A stretch of 64,000 nucleotides of DNA from Leeuwenhoekiella polynyae (GCF_042683665.1 NZ_JBHUOO010000046.1), one strand, 5' to 3'. Positions 48,975-58,786 are shown, counted from the first letter of the stretch. The notes: generated from the sequence alone by a model not told the origin. Translations and numbers: made by a program.

Positions 48975-49730
48975 GTGCTTACAAAACGAATAATTCCTTG
49001 TCTGGATATCAAAAACGGAAGAACTGTAAAAGGTGTCAATTTTGTTGCTTTACGCGATGCCGGTGATCCGGTAGAATTAGCAGCAAAGTATGCAGAAACC
49101 GGTGCAGACGAGTTAGTATTTCTCGATATTTCGGCTACTGAAGAGCGTCGTAAAACCTTAGCAGATCTGGTTTTGCGCGTCGCAGAAAAGATCAATATTC
49201 CGTTTACGGTAGGGGGCGGAATTTCTTCTGTTGAAGATGTAGATATCTTGCTTCAAAACGGAGCAGATAAAGTCTCTATTAATTCTTCCGCAGTGAAGAA
49301 TCCACAGTTAATTAATGAGTTAGCAGCAAAATTTGGTTCACAATGTGTGGTGGTCGCCATTGATGCAAAACAGATCAATGGGAAATGGACAGTACATTTG
49401 GTGGGTGGTAAAGTGTCCACTGAATTAGACTTGTTTGAATGGGCTCAGGAAGTAGAGCAGCGTGGCGCTGGAGAGATCTTATTTACGTCAATGGATCACG
49501 ACGGAACTAAAAACGGATTTGCTGATGAAGCCCTGGCAAAACTGAGTGAACTGCTTAATATTCCAATTATAGCTTCAGGCGGAGCAGGAACGATGCAACA
49601 TTTTACAGATACATTTATTAATGGAAAAGCTGATGCAGCTTTGGCAGCGAGTGTATTTCATTTTCACGAGATTGACATCCCAGAGTTGAAACTCGAATTA
49701 AAAAATAAAAATATTCCGGTACGGATTTAA
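48975..49730 (+). CDS. hisF: Imidazole glycerol phosphate synthase cyclase subunit
   Basis: A 251-residue (beta/alpha)8 cyclase. Starts GTG 48975. Active-site Asp residues are in RIIPCLDIKNGRTVKGVNF and GEILFTSMDHDGTKNGF. Other landmarks ELVFLDISATEERR, PFTVGGGISSVEDVDILLQNGADKVSINS, IIASGGAGTMQHF. GTG is the only start that matches the family N-terminus LTKRIIPCLDI. 1 bp from the hisIE frame. Confidence 0.97.
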   Translation: MLTKRIIPCLDIKNGRTVKGVNFVALRDAGDPVELAAKYAETGADELVFLDISATEERRKTLADLVLRVAEKINIPFTVGGGISSVEDVDILLQNGADKVSINSSAVKNPQLINELAAKFGSQCVVVAIDAKQINGKWTVHLVGGKVSTELDLFEWAQEVEQRGAGEILFTSMDHDGTKNGFADEALAKLSELLNIPIIASGGAGTMQHFTDTFINGKADAALAASVFHFHEIDIPELKLELKNKNIPVRI

Positions 49731-49738
49731 ATGAAATT

Positions 49739-49752
49739 TTCGCCTTTGCGAA
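49739..49752. repeat. Mini-hairpin TTCGC-CTTT-GCGAA before hisIE
   Basis: Lies between the hisF stop and the likely hisIE start, inside the upstream in-frame extension of hisIE. Confidence 0.55.
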
Positions 49753-49766
49753 CTAACTCAAGAGTT

Positions 49767-50360
49767 ATGAAAATTAATTATGATGAAAAAGGCCTGGTGC
49801 CTGCAATAATTCAGGATGCTAAAACAAAAACAGTTTTGATGCTGGGTTATATGAATGAAGAAGCATATCTAAAAACCAATGAAACTAAAAAGGTAACTTT
49901 CTATAGCCGTAGCAAAAAGCGCCTTTGGACAAAAGGTGAAGAAAGCGGTAATTTTTTAGATCTTGTTTCTATAAAAAACGATTGTGATAATGATACCTTA
50001 TTGATAAGTGTAATTCCTCAAGGGCCGACTTGTCACACAGGAACAGACAATTGCTGGGGTGAAAATAATGAACAGTCTTTTGGGTTTCTTTCAGATCTTG
50101 AGCAAACTATTGCAGAGCGTAAAGCCAATCAGGATAACGAAAAAAGCTATGTTGCCGATCTTTTTAGAAAAGGAATTAATAAGATAGCTCAGAAGGTAGG
50201 GGAGGAAGCGGTAGAGGTTGTCATCGAAGCTAAGGATGAAGACGATGATCTGTTTCTTAATGAAAGTGCCGATTTGCTTTTTCATTACCTAATTTTACTT
50301 AAAGCTAAAGGTTTTGGACTTCAGGATATTGAACAAGTTTTAATAGATCGAAAAAAGTAA
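49767..50360 (+). CDS. hisIE: Bifunctional phosphoribosyl-AMP cyclohydrolase / phosphoribosyl-ATP pyrophosphatase
   Basis: A 197-residue fusion (start ATG 49767, MKINYDEKGLVPAI). An in-frame ATG at 49731 would add 12 residues encoded by a mini-hairpin, so the later start is preferred. HisI part: QDAKTKTVLMLGYMNEEAYLKT, SRSKKRLWTKGEESGNF and the zinc motif GPTCHTGTDNCW. HisE part (~110-197): GINKIAQKVGEEAVEVVIEAKD and NESADLLFHYLILL. Last gene of the operon. Confidence 0.96.
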   Translation: MKINYDEKGLVPAIIQDAKTKTVLMLGYMNEEAYLKTNETKKVTFYSRSKKRLWTKGEESGNFLDLVSIKNDCDNDTLLISVIPQGPTCHTGTDNCWGENNEQSFGFLSDLEQTIAERKANQDNEKSYVADLFRKGINKIAQKVGEEAVEVVIEAKDEDDDLFLNESADLLFHYLILLKAKGFGLQDIEQVLIDRKK

Positions 50361-50379
50361 TTTCAATACAACTTCCATT

Positions 50380-50413
50380 AAAAAGGGATAGTTCTAATAG
50401 AGCCATCCTTTTT
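50380..50413 (+). terminator. Probable his operon terminator
   Basis: AAAAAGGGAT and ATCCTTTTT form an imperfect stem (one unpaired G) with a long loop and a T-run, 20 bp after the hisIE stop. Weak compared with other terminators in the window. Confidence 0.5.
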
Positions 50414-50809
50414 GATTTTGCAGCATTAGTATTTACAATTTGATGTTTTACGTCTCTTTAAGGATGTTTTTCATCCTATTTATTCTTCCAAAAAGGTGTT
50501 TTTACTGAAAAATCTTTAAAACAGGTTAATTCAGTTATATTTTACTTGTAGGAATTTTCAGTAGAAAATCAAAATCAAAATAATCTAGTTCAAAACATAT
50601 TATTAACATATTGTTTATAGGAATTACATTACGTATTTTGATTGATCAGTGGTATCACTTGTTACTGTAAGACCAATTATTTACAAGTATTATCATAAAG
50701 GTTAAAGGATTTAGGAAAAACTAAAAAGGGTGTAAACAACTCTTTCAGCAGCTATACTTGCATTTAATCGTATTAATTGGGAATTTAGAATAACCAATTG
50801 AAATCGTTT
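50414..50809. other. Intergenic region upstream of the C1q-like gene
   Basis: About 400 bp, AT-rich, with no frame of note and no tRNA. A box TATACTTG at 50752-50759 is one base off TAnnTTTG and is the best promoter candidate for the gene at 50810. A partial repeat of TTTTCAGTAGAAAA type (near 50550-50568) is seen. Nothing else supported. Confidence 0.4.
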
Positions 50810-51481
50810 ATGCGAAAAGTTTTACTTCTGTTTTTTTTGATGTGCCATGTGATAATATTTAGTCAAGTAGGTATAGGGACTACCGACCCAGATCCTGATG
50901 TGATGCTTGATATTAATGGCGGTTTAAGAATACGCTCTTACAATGAGGGGAATGATTCTGCTGCAAAAGATTCTATCGCAGTTTTAGATGGTAGGGGGGT
51001 TGTTCATCGTATCGCTACAAAGACCTTGCTTGCTAATATGGATAAGTCTTTAGCTAAAGTAAATATTTCTTCTAGCGCATCATCACTCCTAAGTATATCC
51101 GTCGGAGAAAGTTTAATAAAATTTGATAATATTGATTTTGATATAAAAGGAGAATATGATTCCTCCACAGGTTATTATACTATTCAGGATGATGGGTTTT
51201 ATAGAATTACCGGTCAAATTAAGTCTTCTTCTACAATTTCAACTTTAGTGCTTTTTGGTTTAAGAATGAAAGTACGTAAAAATGGTGTAGGTTCCTTTAA
51301 TCTTATTGCGGAAACAAATTATACAGGTTTGGGTGCAGTACCGAGAACAGTTTCTACGATACTTGAATTAGATGCTGGGGATCAAATAGCTTTCTATTCC
51401 TATAATGGTTTATCTATAGGTTTAATAAATCTAGGTAGCAATGCCTACGATAATTTTTATACCATAGAGCAAGTCCGCTAA
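50810..51481 (+). CDS. Secreted C1q/TNF-like domain protein
   Basis: A 223-residue exported protein. The signal peptide is MRKVLLLFFLMCHVIIFSQ (cleavage before VGIGTTDPDPDVMLDING, a motif widespread at the N-terminus of flavobacterial tail-fibre-like and C1q-like surface proteins). The C-terminal ~135 residues (FDNIDFDIKGEYDSSTGYYTIQDDGFYRITGQIK... ILELDAGDQIAFYSYNGLSIG) form a C1q/TNF jelly roll. ATG 50810 is preferred over TTG 50798. Function likely adhesion or binding at the surface; unproven. Stop directly abuts the convergent recQ stop. Confidence 0.82.
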   Translation: MRKVLLLFFLMCHVIIFSQVGIGTTDPDPDVMLDINGGLRIRSYNEGNDSAAKDSIAVLDGRGVVHRIATKTLLANMDKSLAKVNISSSASSLLSISVGESLIKFDNIDFDIKGEYDSSTGYYTIQDDGFYRITGQIKSSSTISTLVLFGLRMKVRKNGVGSFNLIAETNYTGLGAVPRTVSTILELDAGDQIAFYSYNGLSIGLINLGSNAYDNFYTIEQVR

Positions 51482-53596
51482 CTAGCCTTCCATGTCAATC
51501 AGAGTTAGTGCTAAGCGTATTTTGTAATAGGGAATCTTCTCTTCAAAATGTTCAAAATAAGGCTTGAGGCCGTCTGGATTGTCTAGATGCTTTTTTGCAG
51601 ATTTAATTTGTTCAACTTCTGTTTTACTTACGTATGTATATAAATCCAGATCAGCACCATCTTGTGCTAGTTTGGCTAAATGGGAATACACCGTGGTATC
51701 TTTCAAGTCTCGCTTTTTAGCTACTTCCTCAACTGAAAGTCCATCTTTTAGCATATTAAAAGTAACCTGATGCGTTGCAGTTTTACTACCTTTCTTTTTC
51801 AGCTTTTGTTGTTGAAAATCTAAAATAGCATCAATAAAAGCATCACCGTATACATCTAGTTTACGTTGTCCCACCCCGCTTATTTCAAGAAGCTCCATTT
51901 CGGTAGTAGGTCTTACTCGTTCCATTTCTTTTAGGGTCTTATCACTAAAAACTAAATAAGCCGGGATCTCTTCTTCTTTAGCAATTTCAGACCTCAAGAC
52001 ACGAAGCTTTTCAAAAAGATCATTTCCTTTTTTGATTTTAGGTTTCTTCTCCGTAAGAACCTCTTGTTTTATCGCTTCTGTAGGGTGTGTAAGACTAACT
52101 TTTTTTCCTTCAAATAAAACAGCTTTGCTAGATGCAGTTAAATGCAGGCTGTTTCTTAGGTGAAAAGCAATCTCGCAATACCCTTGATTGATAAGCTGCA
52201 GCATATAATGTTGCCAGTCTTTCCAGGAAACATCAGCTCCTATCCCGTATGTACTAATTTGATCCAAACCAGTATCTAGAATCTGTGCATTTTTCGCACC
52301 GCGCAAAATATCTATGATAACACCTATAGGCTGAGTTTCTTTTGCCCGGGCAATGGTAGAAAGTGCTTTTTGAGCTAAAATAGTTCCGTCAAAAAATTGT
52401 GGTGGATTTTTACATACGTCACAATTACCACAATCTTGCTCTAGAAACTCACCAAAATAACTCAATAATATTTTTCGCCGGCAGGTAGTTGACTCAGCAT
52501 ATTGCTTCATGCGATCAAGCTTTGCATTTTGCACTTCTTCATTACCTGCGCCTTGTGTAAAACGACGTAATTGTAAAACATCTGCATAACTGTGAAAAAG
52601 TAGCGCATGAGATTTTAGTCCGTCACGACCGGCTCTACCGATTTCCTGATAATAGCCCTCCAGGTTTTTAGGCATATTGTAGTGAATCACCCAGCGCACA
52701 TTAGACTTATCAATACCCATCCCAAAAGCAACGGTAGCGCAAACCACCTGGGTTTTATCATAAATAAAATCTTCCTGAACTTTATTACGCTCATCAAAAC
52801 TCAACCCGGCGTGATACGAAGTAGCTTCAATCCCTTCGCCCTTTAATGCTTCAGAAACGCTTTCTGTAGTTTTTCTACTCAGGCAATAAATTATTCCGCT
52901 GGTATCTGGTCTTTTGGCTAAAAAACGCTTGATTTGATCCAGACGTTTATCTGCAGCACGAACTTCTAACGTGATGTTTTTTCGGTCAAACGAACTTAAA
53001 AACTGTTGTGCGTGAGAAATATTGAGTTGGTCTGCGATATCCTGACGCGTAGCTTTATCTGCGGTAGCCGTTAACGCAATAACCGGAGTTTTTGGAAGGG
53101 TTTTCTTCAAAAAGCCTAACTGTTGATAAGAAGGTCTAAAATCGTGTCCCCAGCTGGAGATACAGTGCGCCTCATCTATCGCAACACAGCTGATGTAATT
53201 CTCATTGAGAATAGGGGACAAGCCTGCTAAACTTTCGGGAGCAACATAAAGTAATTTTAATTTACCCGATGCCGCTTTGTTAATTATACTTTGCTGAAGC
53301 GTTGCATCCTGACTGCTATTGTAAAAGTCAGCTTCAATTCCATTCGCTTTTAGACCATCTACTTGATCTTTCATCAATGCGATTAAGGGAGAAATAACCA
53401 GCGTTAAGCCTTTAAAATGCAATGCAGGAAGCTGATAACAAATAGATTTTCCACCGCCGGTAGGCATAATTACAATCGCATCAGTTCCGGCAAGAACAGT
53501 TTCTATAATCTCACGTTGTTGATTTCTAAAGCTATCGTATCCAAAATAGGTTTTAAGCGTAGTAAGCAGAGTAGATTTTTCAATTTCAGCGGCCAT
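51482..53596 (-). CDS. recQ: ATP-dependent DNA helicase RecQ
   Basis: A 704-residue helicase (start ATG 53596, MAAEIEKSTLLTTLKTYFGYDSFRNQQ). Helicase motifs: MPTGGGKSICYQLPA (I), AIDEAHCISSWGHDFRPSY (II), ALTATADK (III), QVVCATVAFGMGIDKSNVRWVIHYNMPKNLEGYYQEIGRAGRDG (V-VI). Zinc site CRRKILLSYFGEFLEQDCGNCDVC. Then RQC and an HRDC domain (~530-610) and a C-terminal helix-turn region (VSFNMLKDGLSVEEVAKKRDLKDTTVYSHL), a Bacteroidetes RecQ tail. The 25-residue upstream extension is not conserved-looking. Confidence 0.95.
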   Translation of the reverse strand: MAAEIEKSTLLTTLKTYFGYDSFRNQQREIIETVLAGTDAIVIMPTGGGKSICYQLPALHFKGLTLVISPLIALMKDQVDGLKANGIEADFYNSSQDATLQQSIINKAASGKLKLLYVAPESLAGLSPILNENYISCVAIDEAHCISSWGHDFRPSYQQLGFLKKTLPKTPVIALTATADKATRQDIADQLNISHAQQFLSSFDRKNITLEVRAADKRLDQIKRFLAKRPDTSGIIYCLSRKTTESVSEALKGEGIEATSYHAGLSFDERNKVQEDFIYDKTQVVCATVAFGMGIDKSNVRWVIHYNMPKNLEGYYQEIGRAGRDGLKSHALLFHSYADVLQLRRFTQGAGNEEVQNAKLDRMKQYAESTTCRRKILLSYFGEFLEQDCGNCDVCKNPPQFFDGTILAQKALSTIARAKETQPIGVIIDILRGAKNAQILDTGLDQISTYGIGADVSWKDWQHYMLQLINQGYCEIAFHLRNSLHLTASSKAVLFEGKKVSLTHPTEAIKQEVLTEKKPKIKKGNDLFEKLRVLRSEIAKEEEIPAYLVFSDKTLKEMERVRPTTEMELLEISGVGQRKLDVYGDAFIDAILDFQQQKLKKKGSKTATHQVTFNMLKDGLSVEEVAKKRDLKDTTVYSHLAKLAQDGADLDLYTYVSKTEVEQIKSAKKHLDNPDGLKPYFEHFEEKIPYYKIRLALTLIDMEG

Positions 53597-53854
53597 CAGA
53601 ATCCTTTTTTTTACAAAAAACGGAATTTTTAAGCAGACTTGTGAAGATTTGAGTTCATAAAAAATAAGCAACTTTTCATCAACTAGATTAGTAATACACT
53701 AACGTTATAGAAACCCTAAAATCTGTATCTGATTTTTAAACATTATGCATTTTTACACTAACAAAATGAAGAAAGCATAATTCTTAATATTTTGACTTAT
53801 AAACTAATAGAGACGTTGCTTAATCGTTTAAATTAATTAGTAAACTTGTTTTGT

Positions 53855-54742
53855 ATGAAAGCTAGAAAATATACCATTGCGGTACTGCAATTAAACCTCA
53901 ATAACACACCAGAAAATAATCTGGAGAAGTGTAAAAAATGGGTACGCAATGCCGCTGCCAAAGGTGGAGAAGTCATTTGTCTACCTGAATTATACAGTAG
54001 TCATTATTTCTGTCAGGATGAGGATGTTGATAATTTTAAATACGCAGAACCGCTTTACGATGTCTCGTTTACTGCGTTTAGTGATTTAGCTAAAGAATTA
54101 GGTGTGGTAATAATCGTTCCGTTTTTTGAAAAGCGTATGAGCGGCATTTACCACAACAGTGCCTATATCATCGATACAGACGGAAGCGAAGCCGGTCTAT
54201 ACCGCAAAATGCATATTCCTGATGATCCTCACTTTTACGAGAAATTTTATTTCACACCGGGAGATTTAGGGTTTAAAACTACAAAAACTAAAAAAGCAAA
54301 TTTAGGTACATTAATCTGCTGGGATCAGTGGTATCCGGAAGCAGCACGATTAACCGCATTGCAAGGTGCAGAAGTTTTATTCTATCCTACAGCAATCGGC
54401 TGGCATCCTCAGGAGAAAGCCCAATATGGTGTGAATCAACACGCAGCGTGGATGAATGTGATGAAAGGTCACGCAGTTGCTAACGGGGTTTTTGTAGCAG
54501 CAGCTAACCGAATAGGTTTAGAGCAATATGTCCCGGATACAAATGGAATTGAGTTCTGGGGACAATCTTTTATTTGTGGGCCGCAAGGCGAAATTTTAGC
54601 ACAAGCTTCTGTTGATCAGGAAGAACTATTATTGGCGGAAGTAGACTTGGATCTTCAGGAAAATGTGCGCCAGAACTGGCCGTTTTTTAGAGATCGAAGA
54701 ATTGATTTTTATGGTGAAATAACTAAACGAGCACTCGATTAA
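53855..54742 (+). CDS. aguB: N-carbamoylputrescine amidase
   Basis: A 295-residue nitrilase-superfamily enzyme converting N-carbamoylputrescine to putrescine. The catalytic triad is visible: Glu in VICLPELYSS, Lys in GLYRKMHIPDDPHFYEKFYFTPGD and Cys in GTLICWDQWYPEAARL. GWHPQEKAQYG and the C-terminal FFRDRRIDFYG are typical of AguB. Start ATG 53855 (MKARKYTIAVLQLN). The next gene, 3 bp later, is the agmatine deiminase, completing the pathway. Confidence 0.96.
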   Translation: MKARKYTIAVLQLNLNNTPENNLEKCKKWVRNAAAKGGEVICLPELYSSHYFCQDEDVDNFKYAEPLYDVSFTAFSDLAKELGVVIIVPFFEKRMSGIYHNSAYIIDTDGSEAGLYRKMHIPDDPHFYEKFYFTPGDLGFKTTKTKKANLGTLICWDQWYPEAARLTALQGAEVLFYPTAIGWHPQEKAQYGVNQHAAWMNVMKGHAVANGVFVAAANRIGLEQYVPDTNGIEFWGQSFICGPQGEILAQASVDQEELLLAEVDLDLQENVRQNWPFFRDRRIDFYGEITKRALD

Positions 54743-54745
54743 TAT

Positions 54746-55783
54746 ATGAAAAGCAACAGACGTTTACCGGCAGAATGGGAGAAGCAACAAGGAATTCTAT
54801 TATGTTTTCCCAGTAACGGTAACGACTGGCCCGGCAAATATCAGGCGGTGCAATTTGTATTTATAGATTTTATAAAGAAAATAGCAGAGCACGAGACGGT
54901 CTTTCTTTTAGTGGGTCGTGAAAGCATTAAAGATAAGGTGATAGCCCTACTTGAAGCAGCGCACGCCAATATGAGTAAAATCACCTTTATACTTCAAAAA
55001 ACAAACCGAAGTTGGATGCGCGATTCAGGACCTATTATTGTTAAAAATAATGGGGAGCGAGAAGCTTTAGACTTCAACTTTAATGGTTGGGCGAAATATG
55101 GAAACTTCCGGTTAGATAAGATGGTGCCTCGGCGTATTTCAGATTTTTTAGGTATTCCGCTAAAACAGGTTTGCTATAATGGCGAACCGGTGATTCTTGA
55201 AGGTGGAGCAATAGATGTTAACGGTAAAGGAACGCTTATTACTTCAGAAGAATGTTTGATGGATCAACATACGCAAGTGCGTAATCCTGGTTTTACTAAA
55301 GCTGATTATGAAGCTGTATTTGAAAAATACTTTGGTGTTACCAATACGATCTGGGTAAGTAGTGGTATTGAGGGTGATGATACCCACGGCCATATAGATG
55401 ACTTATGTAGATTTGTTAACCCTACTACACTTATAACTGTGGTAGAGTACGACAAAACTGATAAAAATTACGAGCCGCTTCAAGAGAATTTAAAGCGACT
55501 GCAACAAGCAAAACTTGAAGATGGTGCTCCACCAAAAATCATTGAGTTGCCTATGCCGCGCCGCTTAAATTATGAAGACCTAAGGCTTCCGGCGAGTTAT
55601 GCTAACTTTTTAATTCTCAATCATTGTGTATTAGTGCCAACTTTTAATGATGCTAAAGATCGTACCGCCCTTTCTATATTAGCAGATCTATTTCAGGATA
55701 GAGAAATAATAGGAATAAGCGCACACGACCTGATCTGGGGCCTAGGAACCTTACACTGCTTAAGTCAACAAATTCCCGCTTAA
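54746..55783 (+). CDS. aguA: Agmatine deiminase
   Basis: A 345-residue guanidine-modifying enzyme (peptidylarginine deiminase fold) making N-carbamoylputrescine from agmatine. Motifs: RLPAEWEKQQGILLCFP, NRSWMRDSGPIIV, ILEGGAIDVNGKGTLITSEECLM, GDDTHGHIDDLCRFV with catalytic His and Asp, and the C-terminal nucleophile GLGTLHCLSQQIP. Cotranscribed with aguB (3-bp gap). Confidence 0.96.
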   Translation: MKSNRRLPAEWEKQQGILLCFPSNGNDWPGKYQAVQFVFIDFIKKIAEHETVFLLVGRESIKDKVIALLEAAHANMSKITFILQKTNRSWMRDSGPIIVKNNGEREALDFNFNGWAKYGNFRLDKMVPRRISDFLGIPLKQVCYNGEPVILEGGAIDVNGKGTLITSEECLMDQHTQVRNPGFTKADYEAVFEKYFGVTNTIWVSSGIEGDDTHGHIDDLCRFVNPTTLITVVEYDKTDKNYEPLQENLKRLQQAKLEDGAPPKIIELPMPRRLNYEDLRLPASYANFLILNHCVLVPTFNDAKDRTALSILADLFQDREIIGISAHDLIWGLGTLHCLSQQIPA

Positions 55784-55846
55784 ACTGCTTTTACAAAAGC
55801 TAAAAACCTATTTTATTTTCCTCAGAAACCTACCCGTTTAAAAACG

Positions 55847-55854
55847 TACCTTTG
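55847..55854 (+). promoter_or_regulatory. Putative -7 promoter box of the DEAD-box helicase gene
   Basis: TACCTTTG fits TAnnTTTG, 17 bp before the ATG at 55872. Confidence 0.5.
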
Positions 55855-55871
55855 CAGCAAAAATACGAGTT

Positions 55872-57218
55872 ATGCAATCTTTTGAAGATTTTAAAATAAA
55901 TAAGCAGTTACGTTACGCCATTGAAGACCTTGGTTTTTCAGAACCTACACCCATACAGCAAGAAGCTTTTGGAGTAGTACGTTCAGGGAGAGATGTTGTG
56001 GGTATTGCGCAGACCGGTACGGGAAAAACCTTTGCTTATATGTTACCGGTACTAGAAGGTTTAAAATTTTCAAAACAAGTAAATCCACGGGTTTTAATTT
56101 TAGTCCCTACGCGAGAATTGGTTTTACAGGTTGTAGACCAGATTAAAGAATACGGTAAATACAGTTCTATACGAGTTCTGGGTGTTTATGGGGGTACAAA
56201 CATCAATACGCAACGACAAGAAGTGGCGCAAGGATGTGATATTTTGGTAGGAACTCCCGGTAGACTTTATGATCTTGCTGTAAGCAGAACTTTACAGCTT
56301 AAATCTATAAAACAACTCATCATTGATGAAGTTGATGTCATGTTGGATCTTGGGTTTCGCTTTCAGTTGGTAAATATATTTGATCTGTTACCACCGCGTC
56401 GTCAAAACATTATGTTTTCGGCTACGATGACTGATGAAGTTGACGAATTGATGGATACCTTTTTTACTGCTCCAGAGCGTATTCAGGTTGCTTTAAGTGG
56501 CACACCCCTTGATGCGATTGAACAGCATTATTATGAGTTGCCTAACTTTTATACTAAGGCGAATCTGCTTATCAAAATGCTTAAAGACAAAGACACTTTT
56601 AAAAAAGCCTTGATCTTTGTTTCTAATAAAAAGCACGCAGACCGGCTTTTTCAAACTTTAGAAGAAGTTTACGGAGATTCTGTAGGTGTGATTCACGCCA
56701 ATAAAACACAAAACTACCGCATTAATGCTATTGAGCAATTTGATGCGGGTACCTATAGAATTCTGGTGACTACAGATGTGATGGCTCGCGGTCTGGATCT
56801 TGATCAAATCACACATGTTTTTAATACAGATGTACCGCGTTTCCCGGAAAACTATATGCACCGCATAGGGCGTACCGGTCGTGCCGGAACAACGGGTAGT
56901 AGTTATTTATTGGGAACTCCTGATGAAGCAGAACGCAAAGCAGCAATAGAAGAATTGATGGAAATGAAAATCCCTCAATATGACGTGCCTGAGGACCTTG
57001 AAGTCTCAAAACGATTGTTGCCGGAAGAGGAGCCTGATTATGTAGAAATAAACAATCCCACCAAACGTAATGAAGAACGGGGAGCTAGTTTTCACGAGAA
57101 AAAAGAAAAAAACCAGAAGGTTAACTTAGGTGGAAAATACAAGCGTGAGATCGCCAAAAAATATAAAAAACCAAAAACCCGGGGGGATAAAAGCTTCAAC
57201 CGTAGGTATAAAAAATAA
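55872..57218 (+). CDS. DEAD-box RNA helicase
   Basis: A 448-residue RNA helicase of the RhlE-like type. Motifs: Q motif FSEPTPIQQEAF, AQTGTGKT (I), PTRELVLQ (Ia), GTPGRL (Ib), DEVD in place of DEAD (II), SAT (III), LIFVSNKKHADRL (IV), TTDVMARGLDLDQITHVFN (V), HRIGRTGRAG (VI). The C-terminus is Lys/Arg-rich (KNQKVNLGGKYKREIAKKYKKPKTRGDKSFNRRYKK), usual for RNA tethering. The DEVD variant is seen in some helicases of this group. Confidence 0.94.
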   Translation: MQSFEDFKINKQLRYAIEDLGFSEPTPIQQEAFGVVRSGRDVVGIAQTGTGKTFAYMLPVLEGLKFSKQVNPRVLILVPTRELVLQVVDQIKEYGKYSSIRVLGVYGGTNINTQRQEVAQGCDILVGTPGRLYDLAVSRTLQLKSIKQLIIDEVDVMLDLGFRFQLVNIFDLLPPRRQNIMFSATMTDEVDELMDTFFTAPERIQVALSGTPLDAIEQHYYELPNFYTKANLLIKMLKDKDTFKKALIFVSNKKHADRLFQTLEEVYGDSVGVIHANKTQNYRINAIEQFDAGTYRILVTTDVMARGLDLDQITHVFNTDVPRFPENYMHRIGRTGRAGTTGSSYLLGTPDEAERKAAIEELMEMKIPQYDVPEDLEVSKRLLPEEEPDYVEINNPTKRNEERGASFHEKKEKNQKVNLGGKYKREIAKKYKKPKTRGDKSFNRRYKK

Positions 57219-57327
57219 CTTTAGTTTTTAAAAAAAAGATTTTAAGTGTTAAAATAGTATAGATTTCAATCTGAAAATTTAACTAAAAATCCTACTTTTA
57301 AGTTTATTGATTCAGCCCAAATCAACT

Positions 57328-58569
57328 ATGCTTAAAAACAATGCACTTTACATTATAGGAGCAGGAGTTAGTGGTCTTATCGCTGCTACTATTCTCGAAA
57401 GAAATGGTTTTGCTCCAACCATTTTAGAAGCTTCAGACCGCGTAGGTGGTCGTTTGAAGACAGATATCTTAGAAGGCTATCAGTTAGATCGTGGCTTTCA
57501 GGTTATGCTGGATGCATATCCAAAATCAAAAGAATATTTAGACTACGAAAAGCTCCAACTCCAAAAACTCCTTCCGGGAGCTGTGATTTTTGAGAATGGT
57601 AACAGTCAAACTCTTGGTGATCCTTTACGAGCACTTTCTCTGGCAATACCTACTGTTTTAGCAGCTTCGGGTAGTATTCGTGACAAGATAAAAGTCATGC
57701 GTTTAAACAGCGACCTCGCCTCAAAAGATATTGAAACCATATTTGATACTGAAGAAAGAACTACTTGCCAATATTTACGGGAGTACGGGTTTTCAAATCG
57801 GTTTATAGAAGACTTTTTTAAACCCTTCTTTACAGGAATATTTCTAGAGAAAGACCTGCAAACTTCCAGTAGGATGTTTGAGTTTGTTTATAAAATGTTT
57901 GGCGAAGGCCTTGCTGTAATTCCAAAAGGAGGAATCGAAGCGATACCAAAACAACTGAAGGCAAATCTTAAGAAAACGACATTTAAGTTCAACACGACGG
58001 TTGAGGAAGTTAAAGATGGAGTGATCACATTAAGCGACGGAACTCATTTAGAAAGTTTAGGAACTATTATTGCTACCGAAGCGAGCTTGCTGGTGGCAAA
58101 TTTAAAGAATCAGCAAACGATCTGGAAAGCGGTAGATTGCCTGTATTTTGAAGTTGAAAATACGGTTCTCGATAAGCCAATAATCGGTTTATTTTCTGAA
58201 GATGGACTCATCAATAACATCTTTTATCCCAGCAGTATAGAAACTGAAATTAAGGGAGCAAACCAGTTGCTTTCTGTTTCCGTTGTAAAAAAGCACGAAC
58301 TTTCAGAAGCCGAGCTTATTACTCAGGTCAAGAAAGAATTAGAAGAACAAGCTAAAATTAAAGTGATTCGGTTTTTAAAGCGCTATAATATCCCAAAAGC
58401 CTTACCAAAACTTGAGAATTTAAAATACAGTATTGATCCCGGAGAAACCCGCTTAACAACTTCTATTTTTCTTGCCGGAGACCAGTTGCTTAATGGTTCT
58501 TTAAATGCCGCGATGATGACCGGAGAGCGAGCAGCATTGGGGTTGATTCAGGTGCTAGGAAATAATTAG
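57328..58569 (+). CDS. FAD-dependent amine oxidase-like oxidoreductase
   Basis: A 413-residue flavoprotein (start ATG 57328, MLKNNALYIIGAGVSGLIAATILE). It has the FAD motif GAGVSGLIAATILERNGFAPTILEASDRVGGRLKTD with the two-Arg flavin motif, YQLDRGFQVM, and the C-terminal FLAGDQLLNGSLNAAMMTGERAAL. Homologous to protoporphyrinogen oxidase-, phytoene desaturase- and monoamine oxidase-like enzymes. The exact substrate cannot be told. Stands alone. Confidence 0.88.
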   Translation: MLKNNALYIIGAGVSGLIAATILERNGFAPTILEASDRVGGRLKTDILEGYQLDRGFQVMLDAYPKSKEYLDYEKLQLQKLLPGAVIFENGNSQTLGDPLRALSLAIPTVLAASGSIRDKIKVMRLNSDLASKDIETIFDTEERTTCQYLREYGFSNRFIEDFFKPFFTGIFLEKDLQTSSRMFEFVYKMFGEGLAVIPKGGIEAIPKQLKANLKKTTFKFNTTVEEVKDGVITLSDGTHLESLGTIIATEASLLVANLKNQQTIWKAVDCLYFEVENTVLDKPIIGLFSEDGLINNIFYPSSIETEIKGANQLLSVSVVKKHELSEAELITQVKKELEEQAKIKVIRFLKRYNIPKALPKLENLKYSIDPGETRLTTSIFLAGDQLLNGSLNAAMMTGERAALGLIQVLGNN

Positions 58570-58606
58570 GAAAAAATATTTACTTTTACGGATAAACGTG
58601 TAAAAT

Positions 58607-58786
58607 ATGTCTAAAACTAAAATAACAATAGCTCTAGGAACAATTATTCTCTTTTTAGGAATTATGCTGTACTATACAAATGTCATAGAAGCTGAACTGA
58701 CAATTAAAATGTGTATGGTTCCTGCATTTTTACTTCTCGCATCTCAATTTTCTATTGGTAAATTGTTTAAGAAAAAAGAAGCTTAG
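58607..58786 (+). CDS. Small two-helix membrane protein
   Basis: A 59-residue frame, MSKTKITIALGTIILFLGIM followed by LYYTNVIEAELTIKMCMVPAFLLLASQFSIGKLFKKKEA. Two hydrophobic segments and a basic C-terminal tail. It lies between the FAD oxidoreductase and RluE-like genes. Codon use is in keeping with its neighbours and it has a possible -7 box (TACTTTTA, one base off) at 58581-58588. No function recognised. Confidence 0.6.
   Translation: MSKTKITIALGTIILFLGIMLYYTNVIEAELTIKMCMVPAFLLLASQFSIGKLFKKKEA

Noticed and set aside
53597..53854. Possible small RNA or gene between recQ and aguB.
   Set aside because: The 258-bp stretch has no hairpin with a T-run, no frame and no tRNA features.
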